Assembly: GCA_022825895.1 (NCBI GenBank)
Contig: JAJDVX010000033.1
Span: forward strand, 1 to 64,000
DNA from: Chloroflexota bacterium
GTDB lineage: Bacteria; Chloroflexota; UBA11872
Reading direction: 5' to 3'
Length of the DNA: 64,000 nucleotides
The notes beneath the pieces are model-generated. The model worked only from the letters and a program-made list of their open reading frames with translations, did no database searches and was not told the DNA's origin. Positions 7,801 through 14,092 of the stretch are shown in pieces; position 1 is the stretch's first letter, and the number at the start of each line of letters is the position of its first letter. Both the position numbers and the translations under genes were made by a program.

Positions 7801-8055
7801 TACGGGACACGCCGGCGGGTGAGGGGGCTTTCGGGCACCCACCCCGGAGTACGCAAGGATCTCCTGGAGGGCCTGTGAACACCCCGCCTCGCCTCACCCC
7901 CCGCCAGCCCCTCGCCCTCAAAGGTGCGGCCGCTCGTGCTCCCGCTCCTGGCAAACTGTTGCAGAATGCTCCCGCGCCCTCGAACGCGGGGCGGCTCTTG
8001 CTCCCTCTCCCCGTGGGAGAGGGTTGGGGAGAGGGTCTTCCGGGCTACCAACCAT

Positions 8056-8138
8056 GGGTTACGCAAAGGTCTCTCCAGGGGCGGACGGTTGGGCTGAGGG
8101 CTCTTCCCGGCAACCAACTCGGGCTACGCAAAGATCTC
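8056..8138 (+). repeat. Two further MITE-like right ends
   Basis: GGGTTACGCAAAGGTCTC (8056-8073) and GGGCTACGCAAAGATCTC (8121-8138) repeat the right terminus of the 7617 element without a matching left terminus. A weaker copy lies at about 7845-7862. They directly precede the real start of the binding-protein gene and may hold its promoter. Confidence 0.45.
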
Positions 8139-8149
8139 TTGGAGGGCCG

Positions 8150-9604
8150 GTGAACACCCCTCCGCGCCTCAACCGCCGCCAGGCCCTCGCCGCCGGCGCG
8201 GCCTCCCTCGGCGCGCTCGCCCTGGCCGCCTGCGGCGAGTCCCCGGCCGAAAGTGCCGCCGGATCCCTGCCGGAAGGTCTCCAGGCCGAGCTGCAACGCA
8301 ACCTGGAACGCGCCCGCGCCCAGGCCCGCAACGTCACCGCCGCCGCGCCCCGGTCCGCCGACAAACTGCCCACCCCCGGCGCCAAGCACGCGGTCACGGT
8401 CGCCATGTACCCCACCAATCGTATTGGCGGCAGCCTGTTCGGCCAGTTCGTCAATGGTCTGGCGGCGGCCCGCGAGCGCGGCGAGGACCGTTACACCTAC
8501 GAGGAGGCGTCGCTGGACTACGGGCGCAACGCCTCCACCTTCAGCATCAGTACCTCACTGGTCGCCCTGCAGAACCAAAAGCCGGATCTGGTCATCTTCT
8601 TTAGGGCCGACCAGGCCGACCTGCTGGCCAACGACCGCCTCGCGCCGCTGGACGACTTTGTCGTCTCGGACCCCGACTTCAACGCCGCCGACTTCTGGCC
8701 GGGGCTGCTGGAGACCGGGAAACACGAGGGCGTGCAGTTCGGGATGCCGGTGGCCGTCTCGCCCCATGTGCTCCTGTTCAGTCGCCGGTGGGCGATCGAG
8801 CAACAGGTCGAACCGCCGGCCCCCGATCCGCGGACCTTCGATGCCGAAGTCTTCCTCGACACCGTGCGCGCCCTCCACGTGGAGCCGCCGCCTTCGGGCG
8901 GCTTGGGCGGCATGGGCTACCTCTCGCGCTTCACCCCGGAACCGAACGGCGACGGCGACTACTCGGCGTCCCCGTCGCCGTACGAGTTGCTGCAGTCCGC
9001 CGTCGGCGACCTTCGCGGACCTGATAACGACTTCGCGCCCCTCACCTCGCCGCCCGCCGTTCAGGTCGCCGAATTCCTGCGCGCCTGGGTGCACGACCAC
9101 CGCCTGGCCATCACCGATGGCCGCTCCACCCGCTCGTTTCAACGCACCGGCCAATTCGGCTTCGCCGGCACCATCCTGGCCTTCATTCCGCCAAGCCGGC
9201 TCATCGGCAGCAACATTGACATCTATCCGCTGCCCAACATGGGCACTGGCCGCAGCCCCGTCTTCGTCCACGCCATGCTGGGCGTACTGGCCGATTCGCC
9301 GAACCCCGAAATCGCCTACGACGCCCTGCGTCACCTGGCGGCTGGCCTCCGCTCCAGCTCCATCCTCCCGGCAACCAAAATCTCAGCCCCGGGCGTCGCC
9401 GCCCGCGCCACCGAACTGCCCCACGAAGGCGCCAACCTCGTCGAGCTACTCATGCGGAACGCCGTCTACTCCACCCTCAGCCGCCGCCAGGCCGGCCTCA
9501 TCACCAACGCCATCGTCGGCAACATCATCTTCGGCGACCACCACCCCCAAGACGCCCTCCAAGCCCTCACCGACCAACTCCGCGCCGACGACGCCGACGC
9601 GTAG
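8150..9604 (+). CDS. Tat-exported lipoprotein solute-binding protein of an ABC transporter
   Basis: The 484-residue protein starts at GTG 8150. It opens with a twin-arginine signal (NRRQALAAGAASLGALALAAC) whose Cys at about residue 31 completes a lipobox, so it should be a Tat-exported lipoprotein. The body resembles family 1 extracellular solute-binding proteins, e.g. KPDLVIFFRADQADLLANDRLAPLDDFV and a late FGDHHPQDALQALTDQL helix typical of sugar-binding members. The longest open frame begins at 8024, but only from 8150 is there a sensible signal peptide. No permease or ATPase genes are adjacent, so it is an orphan here; substrate unknown, sugar likely by family. Confidence 0.75.
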   Translation: MNTPPRLNRRQALAAGAASLGALALAACGESPAESAAGSLPEGLQAELQRNLERARAQARNVTAAAPRSADKLPTPGAKHAVTVAMYPTNRIGGSLFGQFVNGLAAARERGEDRYTYEEASLDYGRNASTFSISTSLVALQNQKPDLVIFFRADQADLLANDRLAPLDDFVVSDPDFNAADFWPGLLETGKHEGVQFGMPVAVSPHVLLFSRRWAIEQQVEPPAPDPRTFDAEVFLDTVRALHVEPPPSGGLGGMGYLSRFTPEPNGDGDYSASPSPYELLQSAVGDLRGPDNDFAPLTSPPAVQVAEFLRAWVHDHRLAITDGRSTRSFQRTGQFGFAGTILAFIPPSRLIGSNIDIYPLPNMGTGRSPVFVHAMLGVLADSPNPEIAYDALRHLAAGLRSSSILPATKISAPGVAARATELPHEGANLVELLMRNAVYSTLSRRQAGLITNAIVGNIIFGDHHPQDALQALTDQLRADDADA

Positions 9605-9687
9605 GAATACGCTCTGGCTATGGTCTTATAGGCCGCCGGCCGAGCCGGACGACATAGCGAATGAGATCCTATTGAAAGGGCACCCCG

Positions 9688-9939
9688 GTGTCTGACACCC
9701 AGATCTGGCCGTTTCGGAACGACGATGATGAGTTTGTGGCTGTTGGGAAGCAGCGCGATGACATGCGGGTCTGGCGAATTGATGGGCCCTACTTGAAAGA
9801 GACCCCCTTGCGATTCCCGGGCTGCACGCGCTTCATGCCATATGCGGAACTTGGGGAGCCTCGAATTGAGGATTGGGACGCGTATACACAGCGATTTACC
9901 CTCATTCGTCTCAGACCGACGGACTTCCCCGCCCCCTGA
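9688..9939 (+). CDS. Small hypothetical protein
   Basis: An 83-residue acidic product starting at GTG 9688, preceded by AAAGGG at a workable spacing. The sequence (SDTQIWPFRNDDDEFVAVGKQRDD, then VWRIDGPYLKETPLRF) is protein-like with balanced composition and no membrane segment, but I recognise no family. It follows the binding-protein gene by 83 bp on the same strand. GC content is lower than its upstream neighbour, as in the rest of the 9.7-12.5 kb region, which suggests acquired DNA. Confidence 0.45.
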   Translation: MSDTQIWPFRNDDDEFVAVGKQRDDMRVWRIDGPYLKETPLRFPGCTRFMPYAELGEPRIEDWDAYTQRFTLIRLRPTDFPAP

Positions 9940-10164
9940 GTCGCGCAGCTGACCCAACTGGCCTGGTCAACGGGCGCGTCCTCTCGGCTCCCTCTAGGAC
10001 CAGGGGACGCGTGCACGAGGTTGATCAGTCCGCGCTGGTTGACGCTCCTGATATGACCGCGGACACTCGACATACGTCAACAGTTGGAGGGCGGGCAACC
10101 TCAACAACCGAGTAGGGAGATGAGCCGGCAGGAAGTCTTGGAGAACTTGGACGCCTAGGAGAGC

Positions 10165-10374
10165 ATGGGGGACGCGTTCGAAGCGAAGTATTTACAAAAG
10201 TGGGTCGTGTTTGCGGATAAGCAATTAGTCGGGATATACGACACGAACGTGGAGGCCACCTCAGCGGCCATTCAAAGGTTCGGCGAGAAACCGTTCCTGG
10301 TTCACGAAGTCCGCAAGACGCCTGTTCCGTTGCCATCGTCCCTGATATTCGGACAGCCTCGTGCCGGTCGTTGA
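10165..10374 (+). CDS. Small DUF5678-like protein
   Basis: The 69-residue protein reads FEAKYLQKWVVFADKQLVGIYDTNVEATSAAIQRFGEKPFLVHEV in its core (about residues 5-50). This matches the W-V pattern, central GxYD-EA and closing FG-x-PFLV of small DUF5678-type proteins, which often accompany retropepsin-like proteases. No protease gene is recognisable next to it here. ATG 10165 is the natural start. Function is unknown. Confidence 0.5.
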   Translation: MGDAFEAKYLQKWVVFADKQLVGIYDTNVEATSAAIQRFGEKPFLVHEVRKTPVPLPSSLIFGQPRAGR

Positions 10375-10517
10375 CTGTGGGTTCATCGGCCTTTCTGGCC
10401 GACTCATCGATACGAGAGCGAATCATTCAACGTGTCGTCGAGATCAAAAAAGAATGCCTGAGCGTCGCGCATCAGCTTGGCAGAGACGAAGGTGGGCGGA
10501 CCGGACGGGCAACCACG

Positions 10518-11033
10518 CTAGACATCAATCAACAGCACACTAATAGGCGCAATAGGAAAGTGTCGCGTCATCTGCTCAATGTCGTGTACGGACGGCGCGC
10601 CTTGTGACACCCCGTGCGACAACCGTTGGGACCGTCCGTTAGCCGGAGTGATTTCAACGGCAACATCTGCCTTGCCCGAATGATAGAAGTGCTGGAACTT
10701 TGCCAAGTCGTAAAGCATGCAAGAGTGAGCGCCAAGCTGAACCTCAACATAGACATTCTGCTTGAGATAAGCGATCTGCTTACGCTCACGAGCGATGGCT
10801 AATGGATCGCTTGCTTGCTCGAAGCCACGGTTGCGGAACTCCGTTAGGAACTGGTCTTTGACATCGTCGAGCGAGTAAGGGAACCGCCCGCGCACGGTCT
10901 CGTCGTCGGCTTTCCTGGATGGGGCTGGCGTGACTGTGGCTATGGCGGCAAGAATGTCAGCCATAATTTCAGGGTGACGAACCTGAAGTATTTCAGCACC
11001 GCCAAGGTGCGAGTACTCGTGAACGGTCCTCAT
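10518..11033 (-). CDS. BglII/BstYI-family restriction endonuclease-like protein, possibly inactive subunit
   Basis: The 171-residue protein starts at ATG 11033 (MRTVHEYSHLGGAEIL) with AGGAG about 11 nt upstream; two earlier in-frame starts give no family N-terminus. The core NVYVEVQLGAHSCMLYDLAKFQHFY matches the E-x-Q and AKF region of the BglII endonuclease family (PF09195 as I recall it). The sister nuclease at 11885 has KIDCFRNRIALEIEW, giving D-x8-E-x-E. The aligned position here is Ala (IAYLKQNVYVEVQ), so the first metal-binding Asp seems absent. It is last in the transcribed order nuclease, methyltransferase, this gene, 182 bp after the methyltransferase. It may be a DNA-binding partner or decayed paralogue. 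Confidence 0.65.
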   Translation of the reverse strand: MRTVHEYSHLGGAEILQVRHPEIMADILAAIATVTPAPSRKADDETVRGRFPYSLDDVKDQFLTEFRNRGFEQASDPLAIARERKQIAYLKQNVYVEVQLGAHSCMLYDLAKFQHFYHSGKADVAVEITPANGRSQRLSHGVSQGAPSVHDIEQMTRHFPIAPISVLLIDV

Positions 11034-11215
11034 TGCTCGGGCGCGCTCCTGGCTTTGGACCAAAGGTCGCAGCAGTGGGTGACCTGAAGCGCCGCCCCCG
11101 ACTCAGGACGCTCCATAGTATCAGAGCATGCCGCGGGTGGCGCGGACCACCAGCCGACGGACATCAACCGCTTCTGGTGTGTCCGGCGTCTAGGATTCCC
11201 AGTAACCGCGAGTCA

Positions 11216-11881
11216 TTAGCGTGCGCTTGTTGGCAAGGATGCCGGCCGTGGTGCTTCCCGCGACGGGATGACTTGTGAGTGGTTGGCGTACGTACTCCAA
11301 GTTGGTGTGTAGTCTTCACTCTGGTCGCCCCAGGTGAACCAGCCGGAGCGGGTTCCTCGGGCAAACAGCTCGATTCTCGGGGCGGGACTGCAGGCCTCGA
11401 TAATGGCGTACTGCTCGTCAGGTTTGCGGCTGTGCTCCCTTTTTCTTGCGCTGATGATGTTCTCTTGGCTTCGGCCTGGCGGCAGGGTCCGCGCATTCTT
11501 GCCACGGACACCGAAGAGGAGAATCTCCGTTACATTCCTGAAATAGAATCCTACCCCGCGCCGATCCGGTCCGCCGTCCTTTCGCACCTTGTACCAGACG
11601 AGATTTGTCTTGTACGTGAACCCCCAGGCCTGCATGACCTTAAGGCCCTCGGCCAATAGCGCGTTGGGCACCCATAAATACAGGTGTGCGGGATCAGCCG
11701 CTATGGACGCGACCGGAAGGTCACAGATCTCCTCCAGTGACAACGTTTGATAGCGGGAAAGCCGCCGATGCTCCGGGGCAACCTTGCCGGTACGATTCTG
11801 AAACTGCCACGGCGGGTCGGCGAGAATGGTTGAAAACCTCTGTTCCTCAAATCCGTCGAGCAGGCCCTGAGAAATGCTCAC
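11216..11881 (-). CDS. MT-A70-family DNA N6-adenine methyltransferase of the restriction-modification operon
   Basis: The 221-residue protein has the MT-A70 hallmark: TILADPPWQFQN with the catalytic DPPW at about residues 21-24, then LYLWVPNALLAEGLKVMQAWGFTYKTNLVW and the closing VTEILLFGVRGK. GTG 11881 is used as start; it lies 3 bp after the stop of the nuclease gene upstream, implying one transcript. MT-A70 enzymes in this context usually methylate adenine within the cognate restriction site and protect host DNA. BglII/BstYI-type nucleases recognise GATC-containing sites, so adenine methylation of such a site is plausible but not shown by the sequence. Confidence 0.8.
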   Translation of the reverse strand: MSISQGLLDGFEEQRFSTILADPPWQFQNRTGKVAPEHRRLSRYQTLSLEEICDLPVASIAADPAHLYLWVPNALLAEGLKVMQAWGFTYKTNLVWYKVRKDGGPDRRGVGFYFRNVTEILLFGVRGKNARTLPPGRSQENIISARKREHSRKPDEQYAIIEACSPAPRIELFARGTRSGWFTWGDQSEDYTPTWSTYANHSQVIPSREAPRPASLPTSAR

Positions 11882-11884
11882 GGC

Positions 11885-12475
11885 CTATTTCCCAGGCACA
11901 TATAGCTTTGACGTGATGCCAAGAGCCAGAACTGGGCAACCACCGCCGCCGCCACCGGCCAAACGCGGCAACAGCTTGGACATGTGGGTCGTTGACGATC
12001 CGTACGACTTGCCTCGGCCCAGCCGATTGAAGATCTCCTGGAGGTTGTCGGACCGTGTGATGATAATTCCAACACTCACCGCATGCAAGTCGAACAACAA
12101 CCTGAAGTTGTTGAGGTCGCGGTCATAGAACGTATCTTTGTTGTTCCACTCGATCTCCAGCGCGATGCGGTTACGGAAACAGTCAATCTTGTGCGTGGGC
12201 TGTTCGCTCGCCTGACCGTCCACAACAACTGCTGTTTCGAACTCTTTCTCAAACCATCCTCGATTGTAAAGATAAGAGTCGATAAACTCCGATATCTGTG
12301 ACTTTCTGCCTCCCGGCTTGGATACATAGCTTTCCAGGAGCCTGAATTCGGTCAGCATGTCGATCAGATCACGCCATTCCCCGGGAAAGTCCCCTTTGAG
12401 TATGGCGCAACTGTGCTTGGTTTCGTGGACTTCGTAGTTCGACCGGATGAAGTCCGGCAGAAGGTTGACGCTCAC
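11885..12475 (-). CDS. BglII/BstYI-family type II restriction endonuclease
   Basis: The 196-residue protein has the segment KIDCFRNRIALEIEWNNKDTF followed by DRDLNNFRLLFDLHAVSVGIIITR, the characteristic core of BglII-family endonucleases. The catalytic set is D-x8-E-x-E with Asn after it (about residues 95-108). The start is GTG 12475; no ATG precedes it in frame. It is the first gene of a minus-strand operon, with the methyltransferase beginning 3 bp downstream. A Gly-rich stretch (LAGGGGGGCPVL) precedes a short C-terminal tail. Recognition sequence unknown; a GATC-containing palindrome is a family-based guess. Confidence 0.75.
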   Translation of the reverse strand: MSVNLLPDFIRSNYEVHETKHSCAILKGDFPGEWRDLIDMLTEFRLLESYVSKPGGRKSQISEFIDSYLYNRGWFEKEFETAVVVDGQASEQPTHKIDCFRNRIALEIEWNNKDTFYDRDLNNFRLLFDLHAVSVGIIITRSDNLQEIFNRLGRGKSYGSSTTHMSKLLPRLAGGGGGGCPVLALGITSKLYVPGK

Positions 12476-12627
12476 GACGAGCTAACGGCTCCCTGGCGCC
12501 GCGATCGCTGGTGCGGCGAGTGTGGGGCTGTGCCGATACGAGCGGCGGACGTTCATGATGGCGGCCAGCGTATCGGGGGCGCGTCACGGGATCCACCTTG
12601 TAGGCGGGAGCAGTCGCTCGGGGCGAA

Positions 12628-12707
12628 TCAGGATTGCCGGTGACGCCAGGCGATGCCGCCGGCCTTCGGGATGCTGAGCCGGTCGTCGGTGACGGCGTTG
12701 GGGTGTG
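12628..12707 (-). pseudogene. 3'-end remnant of a LarA-like (DUF2088) gene
   Basis: Reading the minus strand into the stop at 12628-12630 gives HPNAVTDDRLSIPKAGGIAWRHRQS, which aligns with the C-terminus of the intact LarA-like protein at 15901-17220 (PPNAITDDRLIVRDAGGVLWRHRAG). Upstream of 12707 the similarity is lost and the repeat region begins. Only the last 25 or so codons remain, in opposite orientation to the intact gene. Confidence 0.65.
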
Positions 12708-12763
12708 ACGGCGATGCACTGTCTCGGGACGCGTGGCGGATGACCTTCGCCTGGAGAGATTCA

Positions 12764-13060
12764 GTGTTGCCCCACGCCAAAGCAATCCCCGACCGCCTCC
12801 GCACAGTGACCCCGCCTGATCTCCACGCCGAAACCGCCCCGACTGAACACATCGGCCTGGAAAGTGAACACATCCGGGGCGGAAAGCGGCGGAAACTGAA
12901 CACCTTGGCCCGAAGAGTGAACACATTCGGGCAAAAACTGAACACTTCGACGCCAACACGGTGAACACCCCTCGCTCTCGCGTCGCCGCCCGACGCCAAA
13001 GCCATCACCGACCGCCGGCGCGCGGAGACCCCGCCTGATCTCCACGCCAAAACCGCCCAG
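12764..13060. repeat. Two copies of a ~75-bp block 219 bp apart
   Basis: Two blocks share ACGCCAAAG (12774 and 12993), the CCGACCGCC / ACCGACCGCC region, and CCCGCCTGATCTCCACGCC (12811 and 13030), all offset by exactly 219 bp. Each block is followed by an array of 21-bp repeats. The structure is a tandem duplication of [block + array]. No gene is convincing on either strand here. Confidence 0.7.
12844..12970 (+). repeat. 21-bp repeat array 1 (TGAACACAT core)
   Basis: The core TGAACAC recurs at 12844, 12865, 12897, 12918, 12939 and 12962, giving spacings of 21, 32, 21, 21 and 23 bp. Units are joined by purine-rich GGAAA / CGAAG / CAAAAA segments. A 21-bp period is two turns of B-DNA, so all cores would face the same side of the helix. 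Confidence 0.75.
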
Positions 13061-13108
13061 GAACCTCCGCGCTGGGGCTGCCTGGACGGAGGCATCGTCA
13101 ACCTCGAC

Positions 13109-13224
13109 TGGACACATTCGAACGCAGACTGGACACATTTGCCCGAAAAGTGGACACATTCGGATGAAAACTGGACACATTCACGCCGAAACTGGACACA
13201 TCGGCGGCAAACAGTGGACACCTG
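13109..13224 (+). repeat. 21-bp repeat array 2 (TGGACACAT core)
   Basis: GGACACATT-like cores begin at 13110, 13131, 13152, 13173, 13194 and 13216, i.e. spacings of 21, 21, 21, 21 and 22 bp. The core differs from array 1 by one base (TGGACAC against TGAACAC). The units are direct repeats without unique spacers, so this is not a CRISPR. Confidence 0.8.
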
Positions 13225-13310
13225 TCCACCCCTCCCCCGTCCGGCCGCCCACAGAGGCCTCCCACCCATCCCGCTTCAATACGCCCGAGTTGGCGCCGCC
13301 TCCGCTCACG

Positions 13311-13378
13311 CTCAGCTTGTCGAAGTGCCGGCCTGCGTCCACCGAAAGCCTGTCCTGAGCCCGTCGAAGGGCCTGTCC
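13311..13378. repeat. Dispersed CTGTCCTGAGC-type repeat
   Basis: CCTGTCCTGAGCCCGTCGAAGG at 13349-13370 and the related TCAGCTTGTCGAAG at 13311-13326 resemble the motif at 7707-7728. CCTGTCC recurs at 13372. The rest of 13225-13644 shows no gene; several short open frames there are proline/arginine-rich artefacts of GC-rich DNA. Confidence 0.4.
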
Positions 13379-13644
13379 TAAACCTGTCTAAGGGGGCTCA
13401 CCACGACCACCACCCTCCCTGCCTCCCTCTTGCCCTTCGTAATCACACGGTGTACACTGGGCGAACACTCCTCTCGGCCTCTGTTCCCGGAGTTCCTCAT
13501 GCCCCCGCGCCTCCCTCGCCTGCGTTCCCTCGACCCGCTCTCCCTCAGCCCGCAATCCCGGAACCGCCATCGTCGCCCCGGCCCCAACCGCGCCCCCGCC
13601 GTACCTCGCCCGCCTGCCCGCGACCGATCCATGCGCCCCCCGGC

Positions 13645-13859
13645 GAGGCCTTTGCATAACCCTCGTGCTTCGGGGCTCGGCCTCTTGCCTCGCCTGGGGG
13701 GAGGCCGGCGCCGTCTTCGGCGGAGGGTGCGCGATGGCAATCCCTTCGAGGAGACGCCGTTCTTTCCCCTCTCCAAGGGGAGAGGCAGATTCGGGCGTCT
13801 TCGGCCGAAATCGGTGAGGGGTCTTCCGGGCAACCAACCTTGGGTTATGCAAAGGTCTC
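13645..13859. mobile_element. MITE-like non-autonomous element, copy B
   Basis: The 215-bp segment begins GAGGCCTTTGCATAACCC and ends GGGTTATGCAAAGGTCTC, an almost perfect 18-bp terminal inverted repeat (one mismatch). Its right two thirds match the copy at 7617-7800. It has no coding capacity. Flanking target duplication is not obvious. Confidence 0.65.
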
Positions 13860-13930
13860 TCGGTGTACCCGCGCGGCGCATCCACTCACGTTGCCGAAAC
13901 GCTTCGCCGTCCACCCCAAAATCCCGCCCA

Positions 13931-13983
13931 AACTGTCTCTGGCCAGCCCGACCCCTATGGGGTCGGGCTGGCCAGAGACAGTT
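13931..13983. repeat. 53-bp perfect palindrome (25-bp arms, TAT centre)
   Basis: The left arm runs 13931-13955, beginning AACTGTCTCTGGCCAGCC, and the right arm 13959-13983 is its exact reverse complement around the trinucleotide TAT. There is no T-run, so it is not a classical intrinsic terminator for either direction. It lies about 110 bp upstream of pepF. Confidence 0.8.
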
Positions 13984-14092
13984 CCCCCCTTCACCCCCAA
14001 CCCCATCACACCGTCGCGCCCGCCGCACGCGCCCGCCCTAAACCGCCGATAATGCAGGCAGACATCGCCTGCACGCCCACCAGGGAGCACGA

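Larger units (their letters stand above)
7541..8210 (+). repeat. Three-copy tandem repeat of the 5' end of the binding-protein gene
   Basis: Blocks beginning GTGAACACCCC followed by a CCKCGCCTC motif start at 7552, 7875 and 8150. The first two continue with LTPRQPLALKGAAA-type codons and are interrupted by MITE-like sequence; the third continues as the real gene. Each block is preceded by TGGARGGCC. The repeat distance is about 320 and 275 bp. The two upstream copies have no downstream coding sequence and are remnants. Confidence 0.7.

Noticed and set aside
8253-9695. Long forward open frame in another phase over the binding-protein gene
   Set aside because: Composition is Pro/Ser/Arg-rich as expected for shifted GC-rich coding sequence; the 8150-9604 frame has signal peptide and family motifs.
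12844-13224. CRISPR-like repeat array
   Set aside because: Units are contiguous 21-bp direct repeats without unique spacers, and no cas genes are nearby.
12628-13269. Minus-strand open frame through the 21-bp arrays encoding Cys-rich heptads
   Set aside because: The heptads arise simply because 21 is a multiple of three; all three minus frames are similarly open, with no start signal or family.
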